Both the position numbers and the translations under genes were made by a program. From assembly GCF_024448715.1 (NCBI RefSeq), contig NZ_JAMOHZ010000001.1, positions 682,001 to 746,000 on the forward strand: 64,000 bases of DNA. The letters are read 5' to 3'. Source of the stretch: Stutzerimonas stutzeri (GTDB lineage Bacteria; Pseudomonadota; Gammaproteobacteria; Pseudomonadales; Pseudomonadaceae). Below the pieces are notes generated by a model. It was not told the DNA's origin. It was given only the letters and a program-made list of their open reading frames with translations, and made no database searches. Below are positions 41,301 to 51,053 of the stretch, piece after piece; positions within the stretch are counted from its first letter, which is position 1; the number at the start of each line of letters is the position of its first letter.

Positions 41301-43099
41301 GCACAACCGACCTCAACCTGGCCATGCGCATCAGCGCCGATGTCAGTCGCCTCATGGGCGGCCTGAACAAAGGCGAAGGTGGCCTGCGCAAGTTCGGCGG
41401 TGCAGCCAAGCGCGAGATGCAGATGCTTGGTCAGTTCGCTGGCTCGGTTGAAGGTAAGTTGGCTCAGTTGGGCATCGGCGTCTCAGCGATCGCCGCTGGC
41501 ATGCAGTCGGCACGGCTGGATAAAGACCTTAAGCAACTGCAACTCACCGCCGGGGCTACTGCAGACGAAGCCGGGCGCCTGCGTAAAGAGCTGCTCGGTG
41601 CGCAGACTGCCACCGGCCAGGGCGCAGACGAACTCAAGGGCGGCGTAGATGCGTTGATCGCGGGTGGCCTGAGCATGGCTGAGGCCACCGCTACAGTCGC
41701 TCCAATGTCCGAAACCCTGGCAGTGGCAAAGACCAACGCCGATGCGCTGGCCAAAGCGATGGGCGTGGCCGGTAAGCAGTTCGATATCGACCTGAGCAAC
41801 ACCGAAGAAGCCCGGCTGCTGCTGGACAAAATGGTGGTCGCCGGCCGCGCTGGCAACGCCGAGTTGGAGAACCTGCCAGATATCTTCGCCAGGATCGGCA
41901 GCAATGCCAAATCGTCCAATCTCAGCCTGGACCAGACACTTGCTCTGGTCGAGACGCTATCGCTGGTCGAGCCCAACGCCGAACGCTTGGCCACCCTGAC
42001 CGATAGCACCTTGCGTGTGTTCACCAACGCCAACTACATGAAGTCGGCGTCCAAGGCGACTGGCGTCAAGTTTTTCGATGCTGAGGGCACCCGCCGCGAT
42101 GCGTTGGAAGTGATCGGAGAGATCAAGGCCAAGTACGACAAGCTCGGCACCGATGCGCAGCGCTTCAAGTTCATCGACGCCGCATTCGGCAAGACCGATC
42201 TGGACACCCAGCGGGGCCTCAAAACCCTGCTCGATGGCGCCTCCCTGGGCAAACTCGGGGACGTATACGGCGACATCTCATCCGCAAGCGGGACCATAGC
42301 TCGCGACCTGCCGGAGGCGATCGGCAACGCGGTAGACCAGACCGGCCGCCTCAAGGGTGCCTTGCGCGAAGCGGCTGATGGCTTCGCCGCGCCAATCAAC
42401 GGAGCGGTTAGCGAAGCCATCAAGTTCGGTCTCGACAGCAAGCAAAACGGCGGCTTGGGCCTCGACGGCACCGACATCATGGTTGGCGGTGCTCTGGGCG
42501 CGGCCGGCCTATTTGGAGCGGCCCGCTACGGCGGCAAGGCCATCCAGGGGCTGGCCGGCAAGTTCGGTAGCACCGCTGCAGGCGTAGCGGCGGGCAAGGC
42601 TTTGGAGGAAGCGGCCGGTGTGCAGCCCGTGTTCGTCGTGAACATGCCCGATGCACTTGGCGGCAAGCTTGGCACAGCGGAGAAGGTAGCCGAGACCGCA
42701 GGCGATCTGGTTGGCCCGAAAACCTTCAGCAAACTGAAAACCACAATGGCGCTGCTGGGCGGCGCGCCGCTATCAGCCCTTCCATCCTTCGGGGCCGGTG
42801 CCATGGCCACAGCCGGCGCCGCTGTTGCAGGCGCGGGCGCGGCCGGCTACGGCGTCGGCACATTGCTCAACGATTACCTGATTGACGGCACCGCATTGGG
42901 CGATGCGATCGGCGAAGCGGTTGCGCACGCCATCTCCCCATTCAGCGAAAGCGCCCGAAGCGCGATCGCTGCGAATAAGGCCACGTCCGAACTCACCATC
43001 CGCATTGAGGGCGACCAGAAAGCCAGGGTCACCCAGCTCAAACCGCAAGATGATCTGGAAATGCGCGTGCTCACCGGCCGTACCGGAGCGGGCATCTGA
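41297..43099 (+). CDS. Tape measure protein (Mu gp42-like)
   Basis: 600 residues. Long helical N-terminal half of the TIGR01760 tape-measure type (KLAQLGIGVSAIAAGMQSAR … GADELKGGVDALIAGGLSMA). Gly/Ala-rich hydrophobic segments occur at about 390-410 and 495-530. It sets tail length and is ejected ahead of DNA. A rather short tape measure, predicting a tail of modest length. Confidence 0.92.
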   Translation: MSTTDLNLAMRISADVSRLMGGLNKGEGGLRKFGGAAKREMQMLGQFAGSVEGKLAQLGIGVSAIAAGMQSARLDKDLKQLQLTAGATADEAGRLRKELLGAQTATGQGADELKGGVDALIAGGLSMAEATATVAPMSETLAVAKTNADALAKAMGVAGKQFDIDLSNTEEARLLLDKMVVAGRAGNAELENLPDIFARIGSNAKSSNLSLDQTLALVETLSLVEPNAERLATLTDSTLRVFTNANYMKSASKATGVKFFDAEGTRRDALEVIGEIKAKYDKLGTDAQRFKFIDAAFGKTDLDTQRGLKTLLDGASLGKLGDVYGDISSASGTIARDLPEAIGNAVDQTGRLKGALREAADGFAAPINGAVSEAIKFGLDSKQNGGLGLDGTDIMVGGALGAAGLFGAARYGGKAIQGLAGKFGSTAAGVAAGKALEEAAGVQPVFVVNMPDALGGKLGTAEKVAETAGDLVGPKTFSKLKTTMALLGGAPLSALPSFGAGAMATAGAAVAGAGAAGYGVGTLLNDYLIDGTALGDAIGEAVAHAISPFSESARSAIAANKATSELTIRIEGDQKARVTQLKPQDDLEMRVLTGRTGAGI

Positions 43100-44400
43100 T
43101 GGCCTGGCGCGATGACTACCGGCCGGGCGCCTTCCGTGGCGTGCCGTTCCACCTGAAGAACAGCACCCGTACCGGCGGTCGCCGTACCGTGCTGGACGAA
43201 TACCCGCTGCGCGACGTGCCTAGCACTCAGGACATGGGCCGTAAGGCGCGCCAGTTCAACCTGTCCATGACGGTCATCGGTCCGGACTACATGGCCCAGC
43301 GCGACCAGTTGATCGAGGCGCTAGAAGCCTGGGGCCCCGGCACGCTCATCCACCCCTTCTACGGCGAACTGGATGTCATCGTCTTGGGCGATTACAGCGT
43401 CGAGGAAAGCACCGAACAGGGCGGCCTGGCCCGCATCACCCAGAACTTTGCCGAGGCCGGTGAGGCACCGCGCCCGGATAGCCAGGCGCTACCAGGTGCC
43501 GCAGTCAACGCCGCGGCTGACCAGGTGCAAGCGGAAGCCGTCGCCGAGTTCGAGGCCGAATGGAGCGTACTCGGTACGGCCGGCTTCATTGCAGACGAAG
43601 CGCTCACCATGCTGGGCGAAGCCAGTGGCGCGATAGGCGAAGCGTTCGAATACGCGCAAGGCATTGCTGGGCCCGCGATCGGAACCATTCAGGGTGCAAC
43701 CAGTACCGTAGCCAATGCCGGGGGCCTGCTCAGCGGCGCCGGCTCGTTCAACCTGCTGTTCACTCGGCTAACCGGCAGCGTCCAGCAGCTCATGCTCGCG
43801 CCAGGCAACCTCGGGCTCAGCCTGCTCGGCGTGGTGCGCGGCATCACCAGTGGCTCGAATCCCTTCGCTGCGTTCCAGGCGCAGACGGCACTCTTCAACC
43901 TCGGCAGCAAAGCCAAGCCGGTGCGCAGCAGTGGCTACGTCACCCCGGCCCGCGCACAGCAGGCCACTAACCAGGCTGCGGTCTATCGCCTGATTGAGCG
44001 TGTCGCAGTGACCGAAGCCACGCGCCTGGCCACCAGTCGTCCATTGGATAGCCAAGGGCAGGTTGTGCCCGGCCTGACCTATGAAAACCGTGATCAGGCG
44101 GTGGGCGTACGCGACCAGGTTGTCGCCGAGCTCGATCGCCAGCAACTCGCGGCCAGCCCGGAGCGCTATGCCGCCCTCGCAAAGCTCACGGCCGCGCTGG
44201 TCAGCGACATGAATCAGCGTTCCGTTGCTCTGGCACCGCTGGCTCGCTACCAGCCAAAGACCACCATGCCGGCACTGCTCATCGCCCACCAGCTCTACGG
44301 CGACGCCCGCCGCGCCGATGAAATAGTGGCTCGCAACCGCATCGCGCACCCCGGCTTCATCCAGGGTGGCCAGTCGCTGGAGGTGCTGAAGGATGCCTGA
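43099..44400 (+). CDS. DNA circularisation/baseplate wedge-hub protein (Mu gpN, gp43-like)
   Basis: 433 residues, TGATG overlap. The N-terminal DNA circulation domain (FRGVPFHLKNSTRTGGRRTV … YPLRDVPSTQDMGRKARQFN, about 8-95) is followed by an Ala/Gly-rich helical centre and a C-terminal helical domain. In Mu, N is a tail protein once linked to DNA circularisation of the infecting genome. Confidence 0.9.
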   Translation: MAWRDDYRPGAFRGVPFHLKNSTRTGGRRTVLDEYPLRDVPSTQDMGRKARQFNLSMTVIGPDYMAQRDQLIEALEAWGPGTLIHPFYGELDVIVLGDYSVEESTEQGGLARITQNFAEAGEAPRPDSQALPGAAVNAAADQVQAEAVAEFEAEWSVLGTAGFIADEALTMLGEASGAIGEAFEYAQGIAGPAIGTIQGATSTVANAGGLLSGAGSFNLLFTRLTGSVQQLMLAPGNLGLSLLGVVRGITSGSNPFAAFQAQTALFNLGSKAKPVRSSGYVTPARAQQATNQAAVYRLIERVAVTEATRLATSRPLDSQGQVVPGLTYENRDQAVGVRDQVVAELDRQQLAASPERYAALAKLTAALVSDMNQRSVALAPLARYQPKTTMPALLIAHQLYGDARRADEIVARNRIAHPGFIQGGQSLEVLKDA

Positions 44401-45433
44401 AGTCCTACTCAACGTCGGCAACCAGGAATGGGGTGGCTGGAAAAGCTACCGCATCGCCCTGGGCATGCAGCAGCTCGCTGGCCGTTTCGATTTGCAGTTG
44501 ACCGAACGCTGGGCGGGCCAAGCCCAGCGCCGCGAGATACCGGAAGGCGCCCCCTGCAGCTTGCACTACGACGGCGAGCTGCTGATCACCGGCTACATCG
44601 ATCGCGTCAGTCCCACCTACAACTCGCAAGAACACAGCGTCAGCGTCAGCGGCCGGGACAAGACCTGCGACCTGGTCGACTGCTCAGCACCGTCCACGCA
44701 ATGGATCGGTCGCGGCCTGGCCGATGTCGCCCGCGAGCTTTGCGCGCCCTTTGGCATAACCGTCATTGATCAGGTCGGTGCCAACGCACCGTTCAAGAGC
44801 CTCAAGCCCAACGACGGCGAGACCGTTTTCGAGATGCTCGACCAGGCCGCGCGGATCCGTGGCGTGCTGCTCATCACCGACGGTCGCGGCAATCTGATCA
44901 TCAGCCGCGCCGGCCAGGCCCGTACGTATGACGCCCTGGTGCTGGGCAAGAACATCCAGCAGGGCTCAGGCAACCGGGACCTGGTCGACGTGTTCAGCCA
45001 GTACACCCTCAAGGGCCAGGTCCAGGGTGACGACTGGCTGTCCGGCGAGCAGGCCAGCGGCGTGGTGGCGCGCGCGTCGGATTCGCGCATGAAGCGTCAT
45101 CGCCCCCTCACCCTCATCGCCGAAGGTCCCCTCGACGCAGCAGGCGCACGCCAGCAAGTCACCTGGGAGCGGAACGTGCGTTGGGGTCGTTCCCAGTCGC
45201 TCACGTACAGCCTGACCAGCTGCCGGCAGTCCAATGGCCATATCTGGCGGCACAACAGCCTGACCACCGTGCACGACGCCTACCAGTACCTGCAGGGCGC
45301 CGAGCGGCTCATCACCGACATCACTTACAGCCTCGACGACCAGGGCGAGCGCACCGAACTCACCCTCATGCCGCGCGAGGCATTCGACGTGCTGCAGCAA
45401 CCGGAACCGGAGGTCACCGATGCGTGGTATTGA
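44393..45433 (+). CDS. Baseplate hub protein (Mu gpP, gp44-like)
   Basis: 346 residues. WKSYRIALGMQQLAGRFDLQ, YNSQEHSVSVSGRDKTCDLV and VFEMLDQAARIRGVLLITDG are characteristic of Mu gpP/gpD-type hubs. It trims the tail tube to the central spike. Overlaps both neighbours. Confidence 0.92.
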   Translation: MPEVLLNVGNQEWGGWKSYRIALGMQQLAGRFDLQLTERWAGQAQRREIPEGAPCSLHYDGELLITGYIDRVSPTYNSQEHSVSVSGRDKTCDLVDCSAPSTQWIGRGLADVARELCAPFGITVIDQVGANAPFKSLKPNDGETVFEMLDQAARIRGVLLITDGRGNLIISRAGQARTYDALVLGKNIQQGSGNRDLVDVFSQYTLKGQVQGDDWLSGEQASGVVARASDSRMKRHRPLTLIAEGPLDAAGARQQVTWERNVRWGRSQSLTYSLTSCRQSNGHIWRHNSLTTVHDAYQYLQGAERLITDITYSLDDQGERTELTLMPREAFDVLQQPEPEVTDAWY

Positions 45434-45947
45434 CCGCATGCTGAGCCCGCTCCGTCGTGGCCTGGCGCATATCGTCAGCCGCGCTGTCGTCACCCTGGTG
45501 AGCGACGCCGCACGCATGCAAACCCTACAGCTGAGCCTGCTCGCCGATGAGCAGCTCGACGGAGCCGAACACTGGCAGCCCTATGGCTTCACCTACAAGC
45601 CGCACACCGGCGCCGAAGCTTTGGTGGTAGCAGTCGGTGGCCATCGCGCGCACAGCGTCGTCATCGCCTGCGCCGATCGCCGCTATCGCATCACCGACCT
45701 CGAGGACGGCGAGGTGGCCATCTACACCGATGAGGGCGACCGGATCCACCTCAAGCGCGGCCGCGTCATCGATGTGGAAACCGGCACGCTGAACATCAAG
45801 GCCACCAGCGCCGTGAACTTCGATACGCCTGTTATCACCCAGACCGGCCGCATCGAGTCTGTAGGCGACCAGATCGCGGCCGGCATCACCCAGACCAAGC
45901 ATCGGCACGCGCTACCAGGTGGTGGCATATCGGAGGTGCCGCAATGA
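45420..45947 (+). CDS. Baseplate central spike (Mu gp45-like, iron-binding tip)
   Basis: 175 residues. OB-fold-like N-terminal domain and a C-terminal beta-helical part with DEGDRIHLKRGRVIDVETGT. It ends with His161 and His163 in TKHRHALPGG, the HxH iron-binding motif of Mu gp45/P2 gpV spike tips that pierce the outer membrane. Confidence 0.92.
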   Translation: MRGIDRMLSPLRRGLAHIVSRAVVTLVSDAARMQTLQLSLLADEQLDGAEHWQPYGFTYKPHTGAEALVVAVGGHRAHSVVIACADRRYRITDLEDGEVAIYTDEGDRIHLKRGRVIDVETGTLNIKATSAVNFDTPVITQTGRIESVGDQIAAGITQTKHRHALPGGGISEVPQ

Positions 45948-46390
45948 CCGATATTGCCCTGCGCTGGAACGGCCGCGAAGCCGACATCGCCATCGAGAAC
46001 GGTGACCTGGTGCTAGATAGCAGCCTGCAGACGCCCGTCGTCATCAGCCTGTTCTCCGATCGTCGGGCCCGTGCCGATGACGCGTTGCCGGGAGATTCGC
46101 GCGACCTGCGGGGCTGGCCGGGTGATGCCTGGCCGGACGTTGCGGGCGACCAGATCGGCTCTCGCCTATGGCTGCTCAGCCGCGAAAAGGAAATCACCGA
46201 AACCCTGCGCCGCGCCCGTGAGTACGGCAAGGAAGGCGTTCGCTGGACGCTGGAAGACGGCATCGCTGCACGTGCCGAGGTCACCGCCTCAGTCCCTAAA
46301 CGCGGCTGGCTGCGCCTAGACGTCGCCATCCTGCGGCGCGACGGACGCACCGAGAATCACCAATACGACACCCTGTGGGAGAACCTGTAA
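45944..46390 (+). CDS. Baseplate wedge protein (Mu gp46-like, DUF/GP46 family)
   Basis: 148 residues, ATGA overlap. IALRWNGREADIAIENGDLV, LRGWPGDAWPDVAGDQIGSR and WLLSREKEITETLRRAREY match phage GP46. It binds between spike and wedge gp47 in the baseplate. Confidence 0.9.
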   Translation: MTDIALRWNGREADIAIENGDLVLDSSLQTPVVISLFSDRRARADDALPGDSRDLRGWPGDAWPDVAGDQIGSRLWLLSREKEITETLRRAREYGKEGVRWTLEDGIAARAEVTASVPKRGWLRLDVAILRRDGRTENHQYDTLWENL

Positions 46391-47451
46391 TGCCGTTCCC
46401 AATCCCCACGCTTGAGCAGACCCGGCAGCAGATCGGCAGCGACATCGAGGCCCACCTGCCAGGCACCGAGGCCAGAACCCGCCGCAGCACGCTCGGCGTC
46501 CTGGCGTTCGCCGAGGCCGGTGCGGTGCAGGGCTTGCACGCCCACATCGAGCACCGCTGGCGCAACATGCTGCCGGACGAACAGGCCGACGCCGAGGGCG
46601 TCGAGCGCTGGGCCCGTCGATACAAGCTCTGGTACCGCGATCCGATCGGCGCGGCCGGGCAGGTACAAATTGCCGGCGCGATCGGCGCCACCGTGCTGGC
46701 CGGCACCACCCTGCAGCACAGTCAAGACCTCATCTACACGGTTCGCGAGACGGTAACGCTGACCGCTTCGAGCGGGCTGATGACTGTCGATGCGCAGACG
46801 CTTGGTGCGGCTGGCAACCTCCCGGCCGGCACCCGCTTGACGTTCCTCAGTCCTGTGACGGGCATCCAGGCCGCCGCCACGGTGACTGAAGACCGGCTCA
46901 CCGGCGGCACCGATCTGGAAACGCTCGACGGGTTGCGCAGCCGCGTTCATCGCCGCATGGCTGAGCCGCCTCAGGGTGGCAGCCTTACCGATTACGAAAC
47001 CTGGGCGCTTGAATCCCACCCAGCCATTACCCGTGTCTGGGCGACCGAGCACGAGCAAGGCAGCGGCAGCGTGGTCGTCCGCATCGTCTGCGACAACCAG
47101 GACGATCCAATACCAAGCGCGGCGGTGCTGGAAGCGTGCGCGGCGTACATTGCCGTGCGCCGACCGGCCGGGCGCCGCTCAGTCTATGTCCTGCCGCCGG
47201 TTGCCGTTGCTCAGCAATATCAGATCCGTGCTGTGCCAAACACCGTGCAAGTCAAGGCCGCGATCGAGGCCGAGCTGCGTGACCTGCACCGCCGCGAGGC
47301 AGAGCCAGGCGGCTTGCTGCTACTGAGCCACATCCGCGAGGCGGTCAGCATCGCCACAGGCGAGCGCGACAACAGCGTGCTGTCACCTTCTGCTGATGTG
47401 CAGCTCACAACCGGCCAGATGGCCACCTTCGGTGGCATCACATGGGCGTGA
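46390..47451 (+). CDS. Baseplate J-like protein (Mu gp47)
   Basis: 353 residues from an ATG overlapping the gp46 stop (TAATG). Typical baseplate J features: LGVLAFAEAGAVQGLHAHIE, RWARRYKLWYRDPIGAAGQV, a Thr/Gly-rich beta domain (about 95-165) and GGSLTDYETWALESHPAITR. Wedge component of the contractile baseplate. Confidence 0.92.
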   Translation: MPFPIPTLEQTRQQIGSDIEAHLPGTEARTRRSTLGVLAFAEAGAVQGLHAHIEHRWRNMLPDEQADAEGVERWARRYKLWYRDPIGAAGQVQIAGAIGATVLAGTTLQHSQDLIYTVRETVTLTASSGLMTVDAQTLGAAGNLPAGTRLTFLSPVTGIQAAATVTEDRLTGGTDLETLDGLRSRVHRRMAEPPQGGSLTDYETWALESHPAITRVWATEHEQGSGSVVVRIVCDNQDDPIPSAAVLEACAAYIAVRRPAGRRSVYVLPPVAVAQQYQIRAVPNTVQVKAAIEAELRDLHRREAEPGGLLLLSHIREAVSIATGERDNSVLSPSADVQLTTGQMATFGGITWA

Positions 47452-48041
47452 CGGGCGACGACTACGGCCGGCTGCTGAGCCAGCTGCTACCGCCCGGCGC
47501 CGCCTGGTCGCAGGATCCGGATAGCACCCTGCAGGCGTTGCTGCGCGGCTTGGGTCAGCCGCTCGCTCGCGCCCATCGTCGTGCTGATGATCTTTACCGT
47601 GAAGCGGATCCAGCCGAGGCGTTCGAGACGCTGACCCGCTGGGAAGCGGCGCTCGGCTTGCCTGATGACTGCAGCGCGCAGGGCTCGCTCACGGTTCAGG
47701 AGCGGGTCAACGCCGTCGTTACGAAAGTTATCGGCCTGGGTGGCCAGAGCCGCGCCTACTTCCTCGCTCTGGCCGAGGCCATGGGCTACCCCACTGCCAC
47801 GATCACCGAATACCACGCCCGCCGCCACGGCCGCGCCCATATGGGCGAGGCATACGGCGGCGAGGATTGGGAAGACGTCTGGCGGCTCAACCTGCCGGAA
47901 ACCTTGATCATTGAGCGTCGGCATGGGCGCTCAGCCATGGGCGAGCCCTACCAGGCATGGGGCAACAACCAGCTCGAATGCGTCATGCAAAAGCGCAAGC
48001 CGGGCGGCTCAATCGTTATTTTCAGCTACGGAGACAACTAA
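47442..48041 (+). CDS. Mu gp48-like tail protein (DUF2313, YmfQ-like)
   Basis: 199 residues. [40 protein letters not shown] and the C-terminal [19 protein letters not shown] are diagnostic of the YmfQ/DUF2313 family, a baseplate protein connecting the fibre. Confidence 0.9.
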   Translation: MGVTGDDYGRLLSQLLPPGAAWSQDPDSTLQALLRGLGQPLARAHRRADDLYREADPAEAFETLTRWEAALGLPDDCSAQGSLTVQERVNAVVTKVIGLGGQSRAYFLALAEAMGYPTATITEYHARRHGRAHMGEAYGGEDWEDVWRLNLPETLIIERRHGRSAMGEPYQAWGNNQLECVMQKRKPGGSIVIFSYGDN

Positions 48042-48781
48042 TGGATTACCCGATATCAGAGCCCGGCGTGGCTTTGCTCAACGGCAAGTTCACCGACGGC
48101 AATCCGCTGCTCGGCATACCCGCTTCGCGGGATCCGGCCAAGTGGGCCAATGACGTCACTGATGAGATCCTCGGCGTCATCGCCGAAGGCGGTCTGCAAC
48201 CGGACGAGGCAAACCCGGCCCAGTTGCGCGACGCGGTGAAAGCCATCGTTAACAAGGTCGCGCCAGTGGCAAGCGAGGACGAAGCCTTGGAGCTGCTGGA
48301 AGAGGATGCGGACAACACCAAGAGAATGACTCCGCTACGGGTGCTTCAGGCGATTAAGGCGCGCATGGTGGCGGCATCCCAGACGGTGGCGGGCATGTTG
48401 CGCGTCGGAACGCAGGCCGAAGTGAATGCCGGCGTCCTGGATAACGTAGCGGTGACCCCCAAAAAGCTGCGCTGGGGTTTTACGATAAGCCTCGGCGCGA
48501 ATGGCGCGATTTTCTTCCCGATATGGCTTGGCGGCCTTGTGCTTATGTGGGGCTCAGCGACGGTAAATACTGGCTCTGGCCAGCTCGTTACTTTTCCCAC
48601 GGCTTTTCCAAACGACTGCCTGTTCGCCACGCCGGGCATGGTGAACTCGCCGGGCGGCCAGGTCGAATATGTTCAGATTGTGGGCCGATCGGCCACCGGC
48701 CTCACCGGCGTCACCTATACGGATGTTGGCGGCCGGGTGCCTGGCTTGCTGACGTTCGACTACTTCGCCTTGGGCTATTGA
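48041..48781 (+). CDS. Short tail fibre protein
   Basis: 246 residues, TAATG overlap. N-terminal [20 protein letters not shown] and [20 protein letters not shown] are typical baseplate-attachment segments of Mu-like fibres. The C-terminal ~110 residues ([20 protein letters not shown] to FDYFALGY) look like the compact gp53-like receptor-binding domain. Much shorter than Mu S; no invertase or alternative fibre end is present, so host range is probably fixed. Confidence 0.83.
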   Translation: MDYPISEPGVALLNGKFTDGNPLLGIPASRDPAKWANDVTDEILGVIAEGGLQPDEANPAQLRDAVKAIVNKVAPVASEDEALELLEEDADNTKRMTPLRVLQAIKARMVAASQTVAGMLRVGTQAEVNAGVLDNVAVTPKKLRWGFTISLGANGAIFFPIWLGGLVLMWGSATVNTGSGQLVTFPTAFPNDCLFATPGMVNSPGGQVEYVQIVGRSATGLTGVTYTDVGGRVPGLLTFDYFALGY

Positions 48782-48790
48782 GGATTGACC

Positions 48791-49300
48791 ATGCAGCGCT
48801 ACTACAGCCAATCGACTGGAACCACATACATTGAAGGGCGGCATTCCGTGATGCCTGCCGATGCAGTGCCGATGACTGAGGCCCGCTATCAGGAAGTCAT
48901 CGCCAATCCTGCCCCCGGTAAGATTCGCAGTCACGACGCCGAGGGCTTGCCGATCCTGATTGAGCGGCCGCCTATCGTCCCAACCCCCGAACAAACCGAA
49001 GCCGATCTGACAGCGGTGCTGAATCGGCATTTGGATTTGGTGGCAGGACAGCGCCGCTACGACAGCCGCTTTACCTGCTCGCTTCGTGCCGGCTTCCCTG
49101 GTCCGTTCCAAGAGGAAGGCAAGGTGTTCGCCGCTTGGATGGATGCTTGCAACATGACCGGTTATCAGTTGATGGCGGAGGTGAAGGCAGGGCGGGCTCC
49201 GGTGCCAAGCGAGGCCGATCTGATTGCCGCTATGCCCGTTATCGCGTGGCCTCCTTCACCGATCCCAACTGGCGCCGCTTTCAACAACGAAGAGGCGTAG
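48791..49300 (+). CDS. Tail fibre assembly-type protein
   Basis: 169 residues from the ATG at 48791 (GAGG upstream). Contains RRYDSRFTCSLRAGFPGPFQ EE-type and AWMDACNMTGYQLMAEVKAG sequences in the half that follows a Pro-rich linker. Position immediately behind the fibre and general composition suggest a fibre assembly chaperone or minor tail protein. Confidence 0.65.
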   Translation: MQRYYSQSTGTTYIEGRHSVMPADAVPMTEARYQEVIANPAPGKIRSHDAEGLPILIERPPIVPTPEQTEADLTAVLNRHLDLVAGQRRYDSRFTCSLRAGFPGPFQEEGKVFAAWMDACNMTGYQLMAEVKAGRAPVPSEADLIAAMPVIAWPPSPIPTGAAFNNEEA

Positions 49301-49302
49301 CC

Positions 49303-49818
49303 ATGGCAACGGTCCGCGTTCTATTTACCCGCCGTCACCACATCGGGAGCCAGGCCATTCGGCTTGGCACCTGGTCTGCCTGGTCGCATGTGGATCTAGT
49401 CGATGATCGCGGCGCTGTGCCCATGCTGATCGGTGCTGTCGCGCCGGCAGGCGTCGTCGTAGTGCCGATGGCCGAACGACTCTCCTTTGCCAGCCGTGCG
49501 GTCCTTGTCGAGTTCACCGTGCCCGATCGCGACGCCGTACTTGATGCCGCGCTGAGCCAGGTCGGCAAGCCATACGACTGGCTAGGAGTCGCCGGCATAG
49601 CGTTACGCGGAAGGGATTGGCAGGAAGACGATTGCTGGTTCTGCAGCGAACTGGTTGCCTGGGCGTTCAGCGAAGCCGGTTATCCGCTGTTCCGTTCTGA
49701 CGTACAGGGCCGCATTGTGCCGCAGCACCTATGGATGCTCGCCAACCCTTACCAACGACCAGAGCGGCCGCTTGAACTGCTATCGCTTTTTCGCCAGGCC
49801 GGTCACTCGACCATCTGA
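49303..49818 (+). CDS. Permuted papain-like (YiiX/NlpC-P60-type) cysteine amidase/peptidase
   Basis: 171 residues. A histidine in WSAWSHVDLV (His29) and cysteine in DDCWFCSELVAWAF (Cys114, with Cys111 nearby) are in the circularly permuted order of the YaeF/YiiX NlpC/P60 group. The segment LSQVGKPYDWLGVAGIAL is typical of the fold. Close homologues are common as the last tail-region gene of Mu-like prophages; the role may be cell-wall processing at infection. No signal peptide. Confidence 0.8.
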   Translation: MATVRVLFTRRHHIGSQAIRLGTWSAWSHVDLVDDRGAVPMLIGAVAPAGVVVVPMAERLSFASRAVLVEFTVPDRDAVLDAALSQVGKPYDWLGVAGIALRGRDWQEDDCWFCSELVAWAFSEAGYPLFRSDVQGRIVPQHLWMLANPYQRPERPLELLSLFRQAGHSTI

Positions 49819-50114
49819 AAGTCCTGGCGTGATCGAGGATCTGGCGTGCAGCCTTTCACATTTCCACACCTAAGCGGCGGGTGCTCAGGGATAAAAATCA
49901 GATTCTCTTGTTCCAGCCGGAACGCCAGAGCCTGAAGCGTCACGTCATTAAGGGGCGCGATCCCCTCCTCAAATCGCTGAATCGCGCTTAAGGAAACACC
50001 TGATCGTTGGGCTAGCTCGTCCTGCTCCCACCCGAGCATCGCCCGCGCCTGCCGGCAGTGCTCGGCGGTGATGTAATAGGTGAACAGCGGTGGAATCGTA
50101 ATTAAATCGCTCAT
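49803..50114 (-). CDS. XRE-family helix-turn-helix regulator
   Basis: 103 residues from the ATG at 50114 (MSDLITIPPLFTYYITAEHC). The HTH covers CRQARAMLGWEQDELAQRSG VSLSAIQRFEEG (about 22-55). It faces away from the methylase gene across an 86-base region holding a 9-base inverted repeat, its likely operator. It converges with and overlaps the peptidase gene by 16 bases. Probably autoregulates and controls the methylase. Confidence 0.85.
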   Translation of the reverse strand: MSDLITIPPLFTYYITAEHCRQARAMLGWEQDELAQRSGVSLSAIQRFEEGIAPLNDVTLQALAFRLEQENLIFIPEHPPLRCGNVKGCTPDPRSRQDFQMVE

Positions 50115-50147
50115 GGGGCTCCGGCTACTGAAGGAACTCAGACTCGG

Positions 50148-50175
50148 CAAATACTGATCATCCATACAGTATTTG
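50148..50175. promoter_or_regulatory. Palindromic operator between XRE regulator and methylase
   Basis: Perfect inverted repeat CAAATACTG (50148-50156) / CAGTATTTG (50167-50175), spacer 10 bases, one DNA turn between half-site centres plus spacer. It sits in the divergent promoter region, so one bound dimer pair could switch both genes. Confidence 0.7.
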
Positions 50176-50200
50176 GCAAGTGTTCATTAAGGCCAGTCCC

Positions 50201-50998
50201 ATGCAAAGCTCACCCATCATCCCTTGGCTAGGCGGTAAGCGCCGTCTCGCTGACCGCCTGCTCGCCCTGTTCCCGCCCCACGAATGCTATGTCGAAGTGT
50301 TCGCTGGCGGTGCAGCTCTGTACTTCCTCCGCCCCATGCCCGCCAAAACCGAAGTGCTTAACGACGTCAACGGCGAGCTGATCAACCTCTACCGGGTCGT
50401 ACAGAACCACCTCGAAGAGTTTGTTCGTCAGTTCAAGTGGGCACTCAGCAGCAGGCAGCTCTTCAAGTGGCTCCAGGACACCCGCCCGGAAACCCTCACC
50501 GACATCCAGCGCGCCGCCCGCTTCTTCTACCTACAGCAGCACGCCTTCGGCGGCCGCGTCGACGGCCAGAGCTTCGGCACCGCAACAACCGGCCCGGCAA
50601 TCAACCTCTGCCGCATCGAAGAGAACCTGTCAGCCGCCTACCTGCGCCTGGCCGGCACCTACGTCGAGAACCTGACCTGGCTCGACTGCGCCGAGCGATA
50701 CGACCGGCCGCACACATTCTTCTACATGGACCCACCGTACTGGCAGACCGAAGGCTACGGCGTCGACTTCCCGTTCGAGAACTATCAACGAATGGCCGAC
50801 TTTATGCGCCGCTGCAAGGGCAAGGTGATGGTCAGCATCAACGACCATCCCGACATCCGTGAGGCGTTCGCCGGCTTCCAGATCGAGCAGACCAGTCTCA
50901 AGTACAGCGTGGCGAACCAACGCCAGGGAGGACAGGCAGCCAGCTCAGAGCTGGTGATCATGAACTGGAATCCAGAGGTGATGGGCGGGTTATTCTAA
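50201..50998 (+). CDS. D12-class N6-adenine DNA methyltransferase
   Basis: 265 residues from the ATG at 50201. AdoMet-binding start IIPWLGGKRRLADRLLALFP and YVEVFAGGAALYF, catalytic motif DPPY at 177-180 (FYMDPPYWQ). Dam-like methylases of this class methylate adenine in short palindromes. No matching restriction enzyme is nearby, so it is an orphan methylase. It occupies the right end of the prophage, where Mu carries its own DNA-modification gene mom, suggesting an equivalent anti-restriction role (inference). Confidence 0.92.
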   Translation: MQSSPIIPWLGGKRRLADRLLALFPPHECYVEVFAGGAALYFLRPMPAKTEVLNDVNGELINLYRVVQNHLEEFVRQFKWALSSRQLFKWLQDTRPETLTDIQRAARFFYLQQHAFGGRVDGQSFGTATTGPAINLCRIEENLSAAYLRLAGTYVENLTWLDCAERYDRPHTFFYMDPPYWQTEGYGVDFPFENYQRMADFMRRCKGKVMVSINDHPDIREAFAGFQIEQTSLKYSVANQRQGGQAASSELVIMNWNPEVMGGLF

Positions 50999-51053
50999 GC
51001 TCGCCTGGTCGTGATGCGACGATGGGACTTCATTCCAGCGGAGCAACATCTTG

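Noticed and set aside
47587..47597. CTGATGA in the gp48 gene
   Set aside because: No pairing arms or GAAA partner; a chance coding occurrence.
48147..48160. Another CTGATGAG as a possible third hammerhead
   Set aside because: Lies inside the tail-fibre coding frame with no GAAA-stem-U-C arm upstream and no flanking stem I.
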